A stretch of DNA of 64,000 nt, taken from NCBI RefSeq assembly GCF_015207005.2, contig NZ_JADEXS020000001.1, forward strand, positions 6,285,001 through 6,349,000, in the 5' to 3' direction. The notes under the pieces were generated by a model. That model had not been told where the DNA came from. It worked only from the letters and a program-made list of their open reading frames with translations, and did not search any database. Position numbers and translations under genes: made by a program. Within the stretch, counting starts at the first letter, position 1. Each line of letters starts with the position of its first letter. This DNA comes from Desmonostoc muscorum LEGE 12446 (GTDB lineage: Bacteria > Cyanobacteriota > Cyanobacteriia > Cyanobacteriales > Nostocaceae). This document shows positions 43,202-52,600 of the stretch, piece after piece.

Positions 43202-44581
43202 CTAAACTAAACCAGCAGCTAATGGTTGCGACTGTCCTCGATCTTGACAGCGACTATGCATAACCATCTTCACGCCACTTGCAGGTGAACAAATCAAACC
43301 TGCAAATTTAGGACGTTCTGGGTGGTGAGTGACTAACTCTAATTGATAGTGTGAAAGAATAGTTGCTAATATAAGTTTCATTTCAAATAAAGCAAAATTC
43401 GCACCAATACAGACACGAGAACCGCCGCCAAATGGCAAAAAATCGTAGGGAGAAAATTGTTTTTCTAAAAAGCGTTCTGGCTGAAATTCTTTTGGATTTG
43501 GATATAAATCTTCACGCTGATGGGTTGAATAAATATTACCAATAAGTATTGTACCGGGATGCAGTTCGTAGCCCATGATTTCAACGGTCGATTCTACCAA
43601 CCTGGGAAATGTAAACAATTGAGTTGGGTAAATTCGCAAAATTTCATTACATACAGCACTTAAGTACGGTAGTGCAACAATGCTCATAGGGTCTGGATTT
43701 TGACCAAGACTATCAAGTTCTTCGAGTAATTTTTCTCGAACATTTTTTAAACGATGAATCCAATACAAAGACCAACTAATAGCAGTTCCGGAGGCGTCAC
43801 CAGATGCAAATATAGGTGATAATAAAAGGTCGCGTACTTCTTCATCGCTTAATGTTTCGCCTGTTTCATCACGAGCAAATATTAGATCGCCAAGTATATC
43901 AGTGTGTGAAAAATCTGCTTGCTGGCGACGTTCTTTGACCTCAGTAGATAGTAGTTGGAAAAGTTCTCGTCGTAGGTTAAGGACATACCCTTGTGGACTC
44001 CATCGACCTAAATCTTTTTCTAAGAAAATCTTGCTAAGAATTTTAACTATCAGAGATTGTCTATCGAGTTTAAGTAAACATGCAAATAAATGTTTAATTT
44101 TCTCATAGCGCTCTCCTTGATGCAAACCAATTACCCGTTCTATACCCACTTGAAAAGTAATATCTTCAATGACTGGGTATGCAACAAAAGGTTTTCCAAC
44201 CACTTGTTTATTCATCATCTTTTCTGTGAGTTCACAGATACCTCGCCCACACGCTTGCATCCGCGCTCCATGAAAAGCTTGCATTAAGAGTTTACGCCGA
44301 TTTTTGTGAATTAAACCATCAAGTTGCAGAAGTCCTTGATTTCCTGTGATAAAGGCAAACTCTTCATTCAATGCACCCCTAGCTATAATTTCTTTGGTAT
44401 TTGTAAAAATCTCTTTTATGCCTAAAGGATTGCTGATGTAAACAATTGGTGTAGAGCCAGACATTATAGTAACGATATCCCCATAACGTTGGGAAATACC
44501 ATCCAAATAGCCAAAAGGATTAAACTCGAATTGTAGACCTAACAGCCAGAATGGTGTTTTTATTACTGGGGGTAGTTTCAT
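43202..44581 (-). CDS. Cytochrome P450 (CYP110-like), first of a pair
   Basis: A 459-residue P450 starting at ATG 44581, whose first base overlaps the last base of the NRPS stop codon (TAATG), so the two are translationally coupled. The heme loop is FLPFGGGSRVCIGANFALFEM (Cys at about residue 391), ExxR is EILRIYPT, and the PERF motif is FQPERFLE. The I helix is ASGDASGTAISW, in which the catalytic acid-Thr pair is changed to S-G-T. The N-terminal LPPVIKTPFWLLGLQFEFNP is the cyanobacterial CYP110 pattern with no membrane anchor. It is probably a hydroxylase acting on the assembly-line product. Confidence 0.93.
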   Translation of the reverse strand: MKLPPVIKTPFWLLGLQFEFNPFGYLDGISQRYGDIVTIMSGSTPIVYISNPLGIKEIFTNTKEIIARGALNEEFAFITGNQGLLQLDGLIHKNRRKLLMQAFHGARMQACGRGICELTEKMMNKQVVGKPFVAYPVIEDITFQVGIERVIGLHQGERYEKIKHLFACLLKLDRQSLIVKILSKIFLEKDLGRWSPQGYVLNLRRELFQLLSTEVKERRQQADFSHTDILGDLIFARDETGETLSDEEVRDLLLSPIFASGDASGTAISWSLYWIHRLKNVREKLLEELDSLGQNPDPMSIVALPYLSAVCNEILRIYPTQLFTFPRLVESTVEIMGYELHPGTILIGNIYSTHQREDLYPNPKEFQPERFLEKQFSPYDFLPFGGGSRVCIGANFALFEMKLILATILSHYQLELVTHHPERPKFAGLICSPASGVKMVMHSRCQDRGQSQPLAAGLV

Positions 44582-47500
44582 TAGTTTGTTTTACTCCCAT
44601 TATTTAGATTGCATACAGCATTATCGATACAATTTCTCAAATTTTTAGCTAATTCCTGAATATGAGGTTCAATGAAAATTGAAAAATGATCTCCAGGAAC
44701 TTCCATAACTTTAATAAGTTGACGAGAACATTTACCCCAACCCAGTAAGGGATCATCAGTATGAAATTCCGGACTTTCAAAATCATGAATAATCTCTTCC
44801 TTGGCTCGAAAAAGAGTTATAGAATCAGGGTAAACGAGGGGTACATAATCTCGCATCGCTTGGACATGAGCCTTGAAAAGATTGTAATAACTGAGAAAAT
44901 CTTTAATCTCTGTATCGCTAAAGATGAAGTTTACTTTTTGATTAATCAAATCAAGTTGGTCGTTGAGTGATAAATCTCGAAGTTCCTCAAAAGAAAGTGA
45001 AAAATCTATATTATTATCGGTTTTTATTGATTCAGCCATGCGGAGTAAAAACTTTGCATCGTCATCTTTTGTAGATTCAATGCGTGTTTCTGAAAGTATG
45101 GCATCGATTACAACTAACAAATCTACTGTTTCACCCTGTCTTTGTAATTGCTGTGCAATTTCAAAAGCAAGTACACCGCCGTAACAATGACCACCTAAAA
45201 GATAAGGGCCATTTGGCTGTATTTTACGAATTTGTTGCAGGTAATAGTTTGCTGTTTTTTCTACTGATAGAATTTCAGGTTCTTCTTCATCAGGGTTATG
45301 TTCTAAAGCATAAAATGGATAATCTTCACCAAGTCTTCTGGATAAATTAATATAGTGATTAATACCTCCGCCAGCGCCATGTATACAAAAGAAAGGTATC
45401 TTGGAGCCAGAAGAGTTAATTGCTACCACAGGAGAATTAGAACTCTCGCGGAATGGCTGACTGACAATTGCAGCTAGTTTCTCAATTGTCGGATTTTCAA
45501 AAAGAGTTGATAGAGCGAGATTATGGCCAAATCTGTCTTGAATTTGAGCCATTAAGCGTACAGCTAAAAATGAGTGACCACCCAAGTTAAAAAAGTTATC
45601 TGTTACCCCGATAGGGCTAGTATTTAGAAGATTTTCCCAAAGTTTTACTAATGATAATTCTGTAAAATTCCGAGGACTTATTAAGGTTTTAGTAGTATTT
45701 ACTCGAATAACTTCATCTGTGGGAAGAGAACGCTTGTCTACTTTGCCATTAGGTGTAAGTGGCAGTGCATCCAATACTACAAATGCAGTTGGTAGCATAT
45801 AATTAGGCAGTTTCTGTTGCAAATATAGCAATAGTTCTGTAGCTATATGCTCTTTTTCTGTGACAATATATGCAATCAAACGTTGATTTTCTTCAGCATC
45901 ATTAACCACAATTACAATAGAATCTTGTACATCTGGGTGTTGTGTAATAAAAGTACCAATTTCACTCAATTCAACTCGAAAACCTCTGATTTTTACTTGT
46001 TCATCATGACGACCCAAATATTCCAGATTTCCATCATTGAGATAACGCACTAAATCGCCTGTTTTATAAAGCTTTGTTTCTGAGATAAAGGGGTTATCGA
46101 TAAATGTTTCCTGAGTTAATTCTGGACGATTTAAATATCCTCTTGCTAAGCTATCACCACCAATATAAAGTTCGCCCATAACTCCTACAGGTATTGGTTG
46201 TAAATTGCGATTCAAGACATAGATTTGAGTATTGTCGATAGGACGACCTATAGGAACAGTGTTTGCTTGGTCTTGTAATAAACTGGTGTCGTAGTAAGTA
46301 GCGTTGGCAGAAACTTCCGATGAACCGTAAAGGTTGATTAGTTTTGCAAATGGCATTAATTCTCGGAAAGTTTTAGCTAAGTTAACGGATAGTGCTTCGC
46401 CGCTAGTTATCCACAGTTTTAGTTGTGATAATTTCTGAGTCAGATGATGATAATTATTTATGAGTAAACGTAGTAATGAAGGTACAAGTATAATACGAGT
46501 AACTTTATGATATGCTAAAGCTTCTATAAATAGTTGTGGGTCTAGTAGAGTTGCATTGTTAATAATTACTGTAGGAATTCCTTGAAGTAAAGGAGCAAAA
46601 ATTTCCCAAACGGAATCTACAAAACTAATCGCTGTTTTCTGGCAACAAACTTCTTCTGGGGTGAAAGGATAAGTTTTCCATAGCCAGTGTAAGCCATTTA
46701 CTGTACCGCGATGGGTACCAAGAACGCCTTTAGGTGTTCCAGTTGAGCCAGAAGTGTAGATGATATAAGCGAGATTATCAGGTTTTGAACTGTTAACGGG
46801 GTTTTCTGGACTTTGTTGAATAATTTTGTCTTTGTGAATATCCAAGCAAACAATTTCAGGCAAAGATAATGATAGTTTTTCTAATATTTCTTGATGACTA
46901 ATTAATATCGATGCTTGAGAATCCGAGAGCATAAAATTTAAACGTTCAACTGGATAACTGGGATCGAGGGGAATGTATGCGCCGCCAGCTTTGAGAATAG
47001 CTAAAATTCCCACCACCATGTCTATGGAACGTTCGAGACATATAGCAACGAGCGTTTCTTTTGTTACACCCTGTTTTTGTAAATAATTTGCAAGCTGATT
47101 AGCTTTATGGTTAAGTTGACGATAAGTGAGTTGCTCAGACTGATGAATTAACGCTATAGAATCAGGCGTTAGTTCAACTTGTTGTTCAAATAGTTGTTCG
47201 AGAGAGAAATTTTTATACTCTCCACTAGTTTGATTAAACTTAAATAATAATTCTTCTTGTTTTGCAACAGTTAGTAGTGATAACTCACAAATACGCTGCT
47301 CTGGATTAGCAACGATATTTTCTAATAAAGTTTGGAAGTTGTTGATAAATTGAATAATGGTTGTTGCATCAAAAATATCTGTATTGTACTCCAAACATCC
47401 TGTTAACCCTTCTTGGGATTCAAACATTGATAGGAAAATATCTAGTTGAGATGTACCGCTATCAAAGTCTAAAGTACGCAAGGTTAATCCAGATACTTCC

Positions 47501-48690
47501 TGGACAGAGGTTGGAGTATTTTGCAGGACGAACATGACTTCATAAAGGGGATTTCGGCTTAAGTCGCGTTCGGGTTGCAATTCTTCTACAACCATTTCAA
47601 AAGGCAAGTCTTGATGTGCATAAGCATCGAGAGTCACTTGACGGACTCGATGTAGAAGTTCACAGAAATTAGGATTACCATTGAGGTTATTACGCAATAC
47701 TAAAGTATTAACAAATAAACCCAACATTCCTTCTAATTCGGCTCGGTTACGGTTGGCAATGGGAGAACCAATCAAGATATCTTCTTGGTCTGTGTAGCGA
47801 TATAATAATAGTTTAAAAGCTGCCAGCAAGCTCATAAATAAAGTGGCGTCTTGTCGCTGGCTTAATTGTTTGAGTGCATTAGTTAAGGCTGCGGAAAGTG
47901 TAAAATATTGCTTGGCACCTGCAAAAGTTGTGACGGTGGGTCGCGGACGGTCTGTGGGTAATTCTAATACAGGAAGCTCGCCGCTTAGTTGTTGCTTCCA
48001 ATATTTTAACTTGGTTGCGAGGAATTCTCCTTGAATGCGATCGCGTTGCCAAATTGCAAAATCTGCATACTGAATTGGAAGTTCGGGTAAGGGGGAAGGC
48101 TGATTTGTCGAGAAAGCTGCATACAGCGTTGACAACTCCCGCAAAAATACACCACAAGACCATCCATCGGTGATAATGTGATGCATGGTCACAAGCAAAA
48201 CGTGTTCTTCTTCACTTAAGCGCAGTAAAATTGCTCTGACTAAAAGTCCTTTAGCTAAATTAAAGGGTTTTGTTGCTTCCTTCGCTACAAGTTCTTTAAC
48301 CTCAGATTCCCAATTATTATCAGATAAATGCTCAAGATTAATGATGGGTAAATCCCAAGTTAAATCGTGGGTAATTTCCTGTACTGGCTCTCCATTTGCA
48401 AGTCTAAATGTTGTGCGCCAAATTTCGTGACGCTTGAGGATTTCATTTAGACTTTGCTGAAGCGCTGTAATATTTAGCTTCCCTTTGATATGAAAAGCAA
48501 TGGGAATATTGTAGAAGGAACTTCCGCGGTAGAGTTGGTCAATAAACCATAGTCTTTGTTGTGAAAAAGACAAGGGAATCTTGTTAGAGATTTGACGTTT
48601 GGGAATAGTATCAGTCTGAAATTTACCTCCTTTCCATTTTTCTAAGAGGGCTTTTTTGGCTGGCGATAAATTAGTATGATGTTTATCCAT
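44581..48690 (-). CDS. Non-ribosomal peptide synthetase, C-A-PCP-TE (beta-amino acid code)
   Basis: A 1369-residue termination module. The N-terminal linker LSPAKKALLEKWKGGKF precedes the C domain (about 36-470), with HHIITDG at about 170. The A domain (about 490-1010) has IIYTSGSTGTPKGV at 648 and NGKVDKRSL. Specificity residues read against GrsA give VDWIISLANK, with Val at 235 and Asp at 236, as in beta-alanine-activating domains (VDWVISLADK from memory). PCP: LGGHSFLAVRL, about 1037. TE (about 1110-1369): nucleophile motif GGHCYGG with Cys in place of Ser, Asp in VVIDAIL and His in PGDHFSIF. It adds one amino acid to the polyketide and releases the product. There is no epimerase or methylation domain. 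Confidence 0.95.
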   Translation of the reverse strand: MDKHHTNLSPAKKALLEKWKGGKFQTDTIPKRQISNKIPLSFSQQRLWFIDQLYRGSSFYNIPIAFHIKGKLNITALQQSLNEILKRHEIWRTTFRLANGEPVQEITHDLTWDLPIINLEHLSDNNWESEVKELVAKEATKPFNLAKGLLVRAILLRLSEEEHVLLVTMHHIITDGWSCGVFLRELSTLYAAFSTNQPSPLPELPIQYADFAIWQRDRIQGEFLATKLKYWKQQLSGELPVLELPTDRPRPTVTTFAGAKQYFTLSAALTNALKQLSQRQDATLFMSLLAAFKLLLYRYTDQEDILIGSPIANRNRAELEGMLGLFVNTLVLRNNLNGNPNFCELLHRVRQVTLDAYAHQDLPFEMVVEELQPERDLSRNPLYEVMFVLQNTPTSVQEVSGLTLRTLDFDSGTSQLDIFLSMFESQEGLTGCLEYNTDIFDATTIIQFINNFQTLLENIVANPEQRICELSLLTVAKQEELLFKFNQTSGEYKNFSLEQLFEQQVELTPDSIALIHQSEQLTYRQLNHKANQLANYLQKQGVTKETLVAICLERSIDMVVGILAILKAGGAYIPLDPSYPVERLNFMLSDSQASILISHQEILEKLSLSLPEIVCLDIHKDKIIQQSPENPVNSSKPDNLAYIIYTSGSTGTPKGVLGTHRGTVNGLHWLWKTYPFTPEEVCCQKTAISFVDSVWEIFAPLLQGIPTVIINNATLLDPQLFIEALAYHKVTRIILVPSLLRLLINNYHHLTQKLSQLKLWITSGEALSVNLAKTFRELMPFAKLINLYGSSEVSANATYYDTSLLQDQANTVPIGRPIDNTQIYVLNRNLQPIPVGVMGELYIGGDSLARGYLNRPELTQETFIDNPFISETKLYKTGDLVRYLNDGNLEYLGRHDEQVKIRGFRVELSEIGTFITQHPDVQDSIVIVVNDAEENQRLIAYIVTEKEHIATELLLYLQQKLPNYMLPTAFVVLDALPLTPNGKVDKRSLPTDEVIRVNTTKTLISPRNFTELSLVKLWENLLNTSPIGVTDNFFNLGGHSFLAVRLMAQIQDRFGHNLALSTLFENPTIEKLAAIVSQPFRESSNSPVVAINSSGSKIPFFCIHGAGGGINHYINLSRRLGEDYPFYALEHNPDEEEPEILSVEKTANYYLQQIRKIQPNGPYLLGGHCYGGVLAFEIAQQLQRQGETVDLLVVIDAILSETRIESTKDDDAKFLLRMAESIKTDNNIDFSLSFEELRDLSLNDQLDLINQKVNFIFSDTEIKDFLSYYNLFKAHVQAMRDYVPLVYPDSITLFRAKEEIIHDFESPEFHTDDPLLGWGKCSRQLIKVMEVPGDHFSIFIEPHIQELAKNLRNCIDNAVCNLNNGSKTN

Positions 48691-48789
48691 TGCTAATATG
48701 TGATGAAAATGTTTTTGTGGCTCGTTTTCTGTATGAGGTCAGAGATATTTAATTTCACGTAGAGAGGAAAAATTTTATTCTCCCACTCC

Positions 48790-49563
48790 CTACTCCTCAA
48801 TCCCTGTATTAAGGAAGGCTTTTTGACAAACAAAGCAAGCTATGTCTTCGCTCTCTCCAAAGTCTCTGGTATTGTAATAGTTGAATTCTGTGAACCCAGC
48901 ATCTTTTAAGGCGAACTCAACTTCTTCTAGAAAGTGATCTTTTCTTAACCAAATGGTGTCTGAACGCTGCCAATTTTTCTCTATTAATTCAAATCCTGTG
49001 ACTTTGATTTCCCACACCCTTTCTTCAGGTTTGTAATAGAATAATTCTATTAATGAGCATTCATCATTGATATTGATAATATTAAAGTTGTTTTTCTGAG
49101 CAGCTTCATGTAACCAATCTGTTATTGGTATATTGAACACAAAGACGCCACCATCTTTAAGTGCAGTATATACGTTTTTAAATACCGTTTTCAAATCTTC
49201 GTTGCTTTGAATAAAATGAAGAACATCGTTTGCTAAAGCTGCATCAAAGATCGGTGGTAAATCCAATTGACGTATATCACTAAGAATAAATTCGCTTTCA
49301 GGCGCGTTTTTTCTAGCGTAGTTTAGCAGCGCTTCTGAAGCATCGATTCCAGTAACTTTATATTCTCTAATGTTGAGCTGTTGGGCTAAATATCCAGAAC
49401 CGCAACCAAGTTCAAGAATATGGCTTCCCGCAGGAAGTTGTGATAATAATATTTGGTCTAAAGCAGGTATTATACCTTTTAGCAATTCTTCAGGTGTGTT
49501 CTTGAATTCGTTCTGTAACCGAGCGATGGTTTCATAGTTGGGAAGAGTGTTTAGTAGAGACAT
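48790..49563 (-). CDS. SAM-dependent methyltransferase
   Basis: A 257-residue class I methyltransferase. Motif I is ILELGCGSGYLAQQL (about residues 45-59), with motif II around VTGIDASEALLNYARK, the acidic FILSDIRQLDLPP, and motif III DAALANDVLHFIQS (about 107-120). The substrate cannot be seen; O-, N- or C-methylation are all possible. It is a free-standing enzyme between the last PKS and the NRPS, and co-directional with both, so it most likely methylates the polyketide-peptide during or after assembly. ATG 49563 is clean. Confidence 0.9.
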   Translation of the reverse strand: MSLLNTLPNYETIARLQNEFKNTPEELLKGIIPALDQILLSQLPAGSHILELGCGSGYLAQQLNIREYKVTGIDASEALLNYARKNAPESEFILSDIRQLDLPPIFDAALANDVLHFIQSNEDLKTVFKNVYTALKDGGVFVFNIPITDWLHEAAQKNNFNIININDECSLIELFYYKPEERVWEIKVTGFELIEKNWQRSDTIWLRKDHFLEEVEFALKDAGFTEFNYYNTRDFGESEDIACFVCQKAFLNTGIEE

Positions 49564-49656
49564 AGATTATTTTTCCTGTTGTCAATGAAGGTTTTGAATA
49601 GAATAACGAACCGCAGAGGCACAGAGGACACAGAGAGAAAGAGTATGCTTGAAACT

Positions 49657-52600
49657 TTATTTGTTAGCTAAAAGAGCTTCTACTTCTTCTTCGGATAATT
49701 CTTCTATTTTTTCTAACAAAAGTTGCTCTATCATTTCTGCCTGTTTGACTGGTATCATGGCTTGTGATAAAAGGTCACGCAGTGGTAAATCTATAGGAAA
49801 TTTTGCGCGCAATCGAGAAACCAATTGAGTTGCAATGAGAGAGTCTCCTCCTAATTCATAAAAGTTGTCGCAAATACCAACTTCTGCAATCCCAAGTATC
49901 TCTTGCCATATTTGCGTAATTTGTTTTTCCAACTCATTTGTCGGAGCAAGATATGAATTATTCAGTTGAGGTCTGGAATAACGCGGGGATGAATCTAATT
50001 GATTGGAAGATTTTGGATTTGCTAAATAATCAAGGTGAAATGCATAATTCTGCCTAGCCTTGATGTCTACTGTAGAAACAACAATTTGGGTTCCTTGTTC
50101 TAGAGAAAATATTCTTTTAAATACTTCTATAGCTTCTGTTGGAGTAATGCCTAATTCTACTCCAGGCAATTGTTTGAGGTTTTTTTGTTTTTGATCAAAA
50201 TTTAGTTCTAATTTATCCCAGTTTATAGTGTACCACGGCGAATAATTATTTTGGTTATGTTTTTTAATTAAGGTATCTATGAAATGATTAGCTGCGGAAT
50301 ATAAACCTAAACCAAATCCTCCTAAAATAGAAGATAAAGAAGAGAAAACGATACAAAAATCTAATTTTATATTTTGTAATACTTGTTCTAATACAGTAAT
50401 CTGATGATATTGGTACTTAAGTAGCTTTTCTAGTTCTATCCTATTAATTTCTGGAACTGAACCAAATATTTGTTCACGCTTGATTCCAGTTGAAATAATA
50501 ACCCCGTTAATTTGTTTGATATTCTCAGATGTAAATATTTGATGCATGTGTTGATAATTAGTTCTGTCTGCACGCATTACCAAAACTTTTGCGCCTAATT
50601 TCTTTAATGCTAGCAATTGTTGGATTTTATAACTTATTTTATCTTCTTGAGTGTGAGTTTCAACCCACTGCAACAAATCATCATTTTCTGGAAAATCTAA
50701 ATCCTCAATGAATACGAGTTTTGCTTGCAGATTTTTAGCTAAATATTCTGCAAGCACAAATTCAATACTTTCTAACCCACCAGTAAATAGGTAAACACCC
50801 TCTTTTCTCAATGGTGTTTTTTCTTCAACAACTGGCGTTAAACGAATTGGCTCAAAAGTTTGTACCCAACGGTATAAACCACGATAAGCGACAACTAAAT
50901 CTGAGGATACAGCACTGAATTCATTTAAAAGTTGGTTAATAATGTTATTGTTATAATCTTTTTGTTCTTTCTCTGCATCTTCTCTAATTACTGAGTTAGT
51001 TAAAGCAATATCAATACTTCGACAAGTTATATTAGGATACTCTTGAGGAATTACCTGACATAAACCTAATACCGTTGCTTCCTCTGGATCTAGAATTTCA
51101 TTACCATTGACTTCTTGGATATGATTAGATACAACCCAAAGTTGTAACCTTTGGTCTGTTTTTACTTTACTAAGACTTTGTGATAATAAAAGCAAATTTT
51201 GAAATTCTAAATAATTCCCTGAGTGATTATTGAAACTTATAAAATAAGCTATATTTTGGGGAAATTTATCTAACTGAATTAATTCTGTAAACAGAAGATC
51301 ATAGTCTTTCTGTATAGATGGATTAATTGTATAAATGCCTTCATTTATTTTGTTAAAATTTTCTCCATACTTGACAGTAATTACATTCTTAACTTGATTT
51401 ATTAATGCATTAATTGTTTTTTGAGCCACTCCGTAATCATCTACGAAAAATAACCATTCTTTTTGCCTAGATTCTGTTTGGTCGGAGGATGAATGAGCTA
51501 GCAAAGAGCGTCTCCATGAAGGAATATAAAACCAGTCGGTAATATCTTCTTTCTTATCTAATGTTGATAATTTGCTATTTAAAGAAACCGCTGAATATTT
51601 AGGGTCAATCCAGTATCTTTGTCGCTCAAAGGGATAGGGAGGTAAAGGTAAACGATGACGTTGCTCATGGGTATAAAATCCTGACCAATCTATATTTACA
51701 CCAAAAAGCCACAACTGACCTAATGTTTGTAATAAAAAGCTCGTATCGGATTTTTGCTCTTGCACATGAGGTAAAGAAGTCAGGACATTTTGTTTAGTAT
51801 TGATATCTAAATGTTGTTTTGTTAATGTACTTAAAGTTCGTCCTGGTCCCACTTCCAAGAAAACACCTTCAAGTTGTCTTAAAAGTTGGGATATCCCATC
51901 GGAGAATTTCACAGTTTGTCGTAAATGTTGGCTCCAATAGCTAGGATTTGTGGCTTGTGCATCTATAATCCAAGTACCAGTTACATTGGAAATAAAGCGT
52001 ATGCGTGGTGGATTCAGTTTAATTTTTTTGAACGATCGCACAAATTCCTCTAAGATTGACGACATCATTTGAGAATGGAAAGCATGAGATGTATGCAACA
52101 AACGATATTCAATTCCTTGAGAGGATAATTCATTTTTGAGCGTGGCGATCGCTTCCTTTGTTCCAGAAACTACGCATGAAGTTCGGCTGTTAACTGCTGC
52201 GATTTCTACAGAGTTTGGAATTAGCGATCGCACTTCTTTTTCTGGAAGCGGAATCGCTAGCATACTCCCTGGCGGTAACTGCTGCATCAGTTGTCCCCTT
52301 TTTGCCACAATGAATAGGGCATCTTCAAGGGAAAATACACCTGCGATCGCAGCTGCAACATATTCCCCAATGCTGTGACCAATCATCGCGGTAGGTAGCA
52401 CACCCCATGACATCAATAACTTAGCCAAGGCGTACTCAATTACAAATAATGCTGGCTGGGTGAAGGCTGTTTGTTGTAATTTTTGGTTAGCTGCATCAAT
52501 TTGTTCTGATTTGGGAAACAATAAATCACGGATATCAAGACCGAGTTGGGGTTGCAAAATCTCCGCGCAAGTATCTACATGTCTGCGAAATGTCGGTTCG

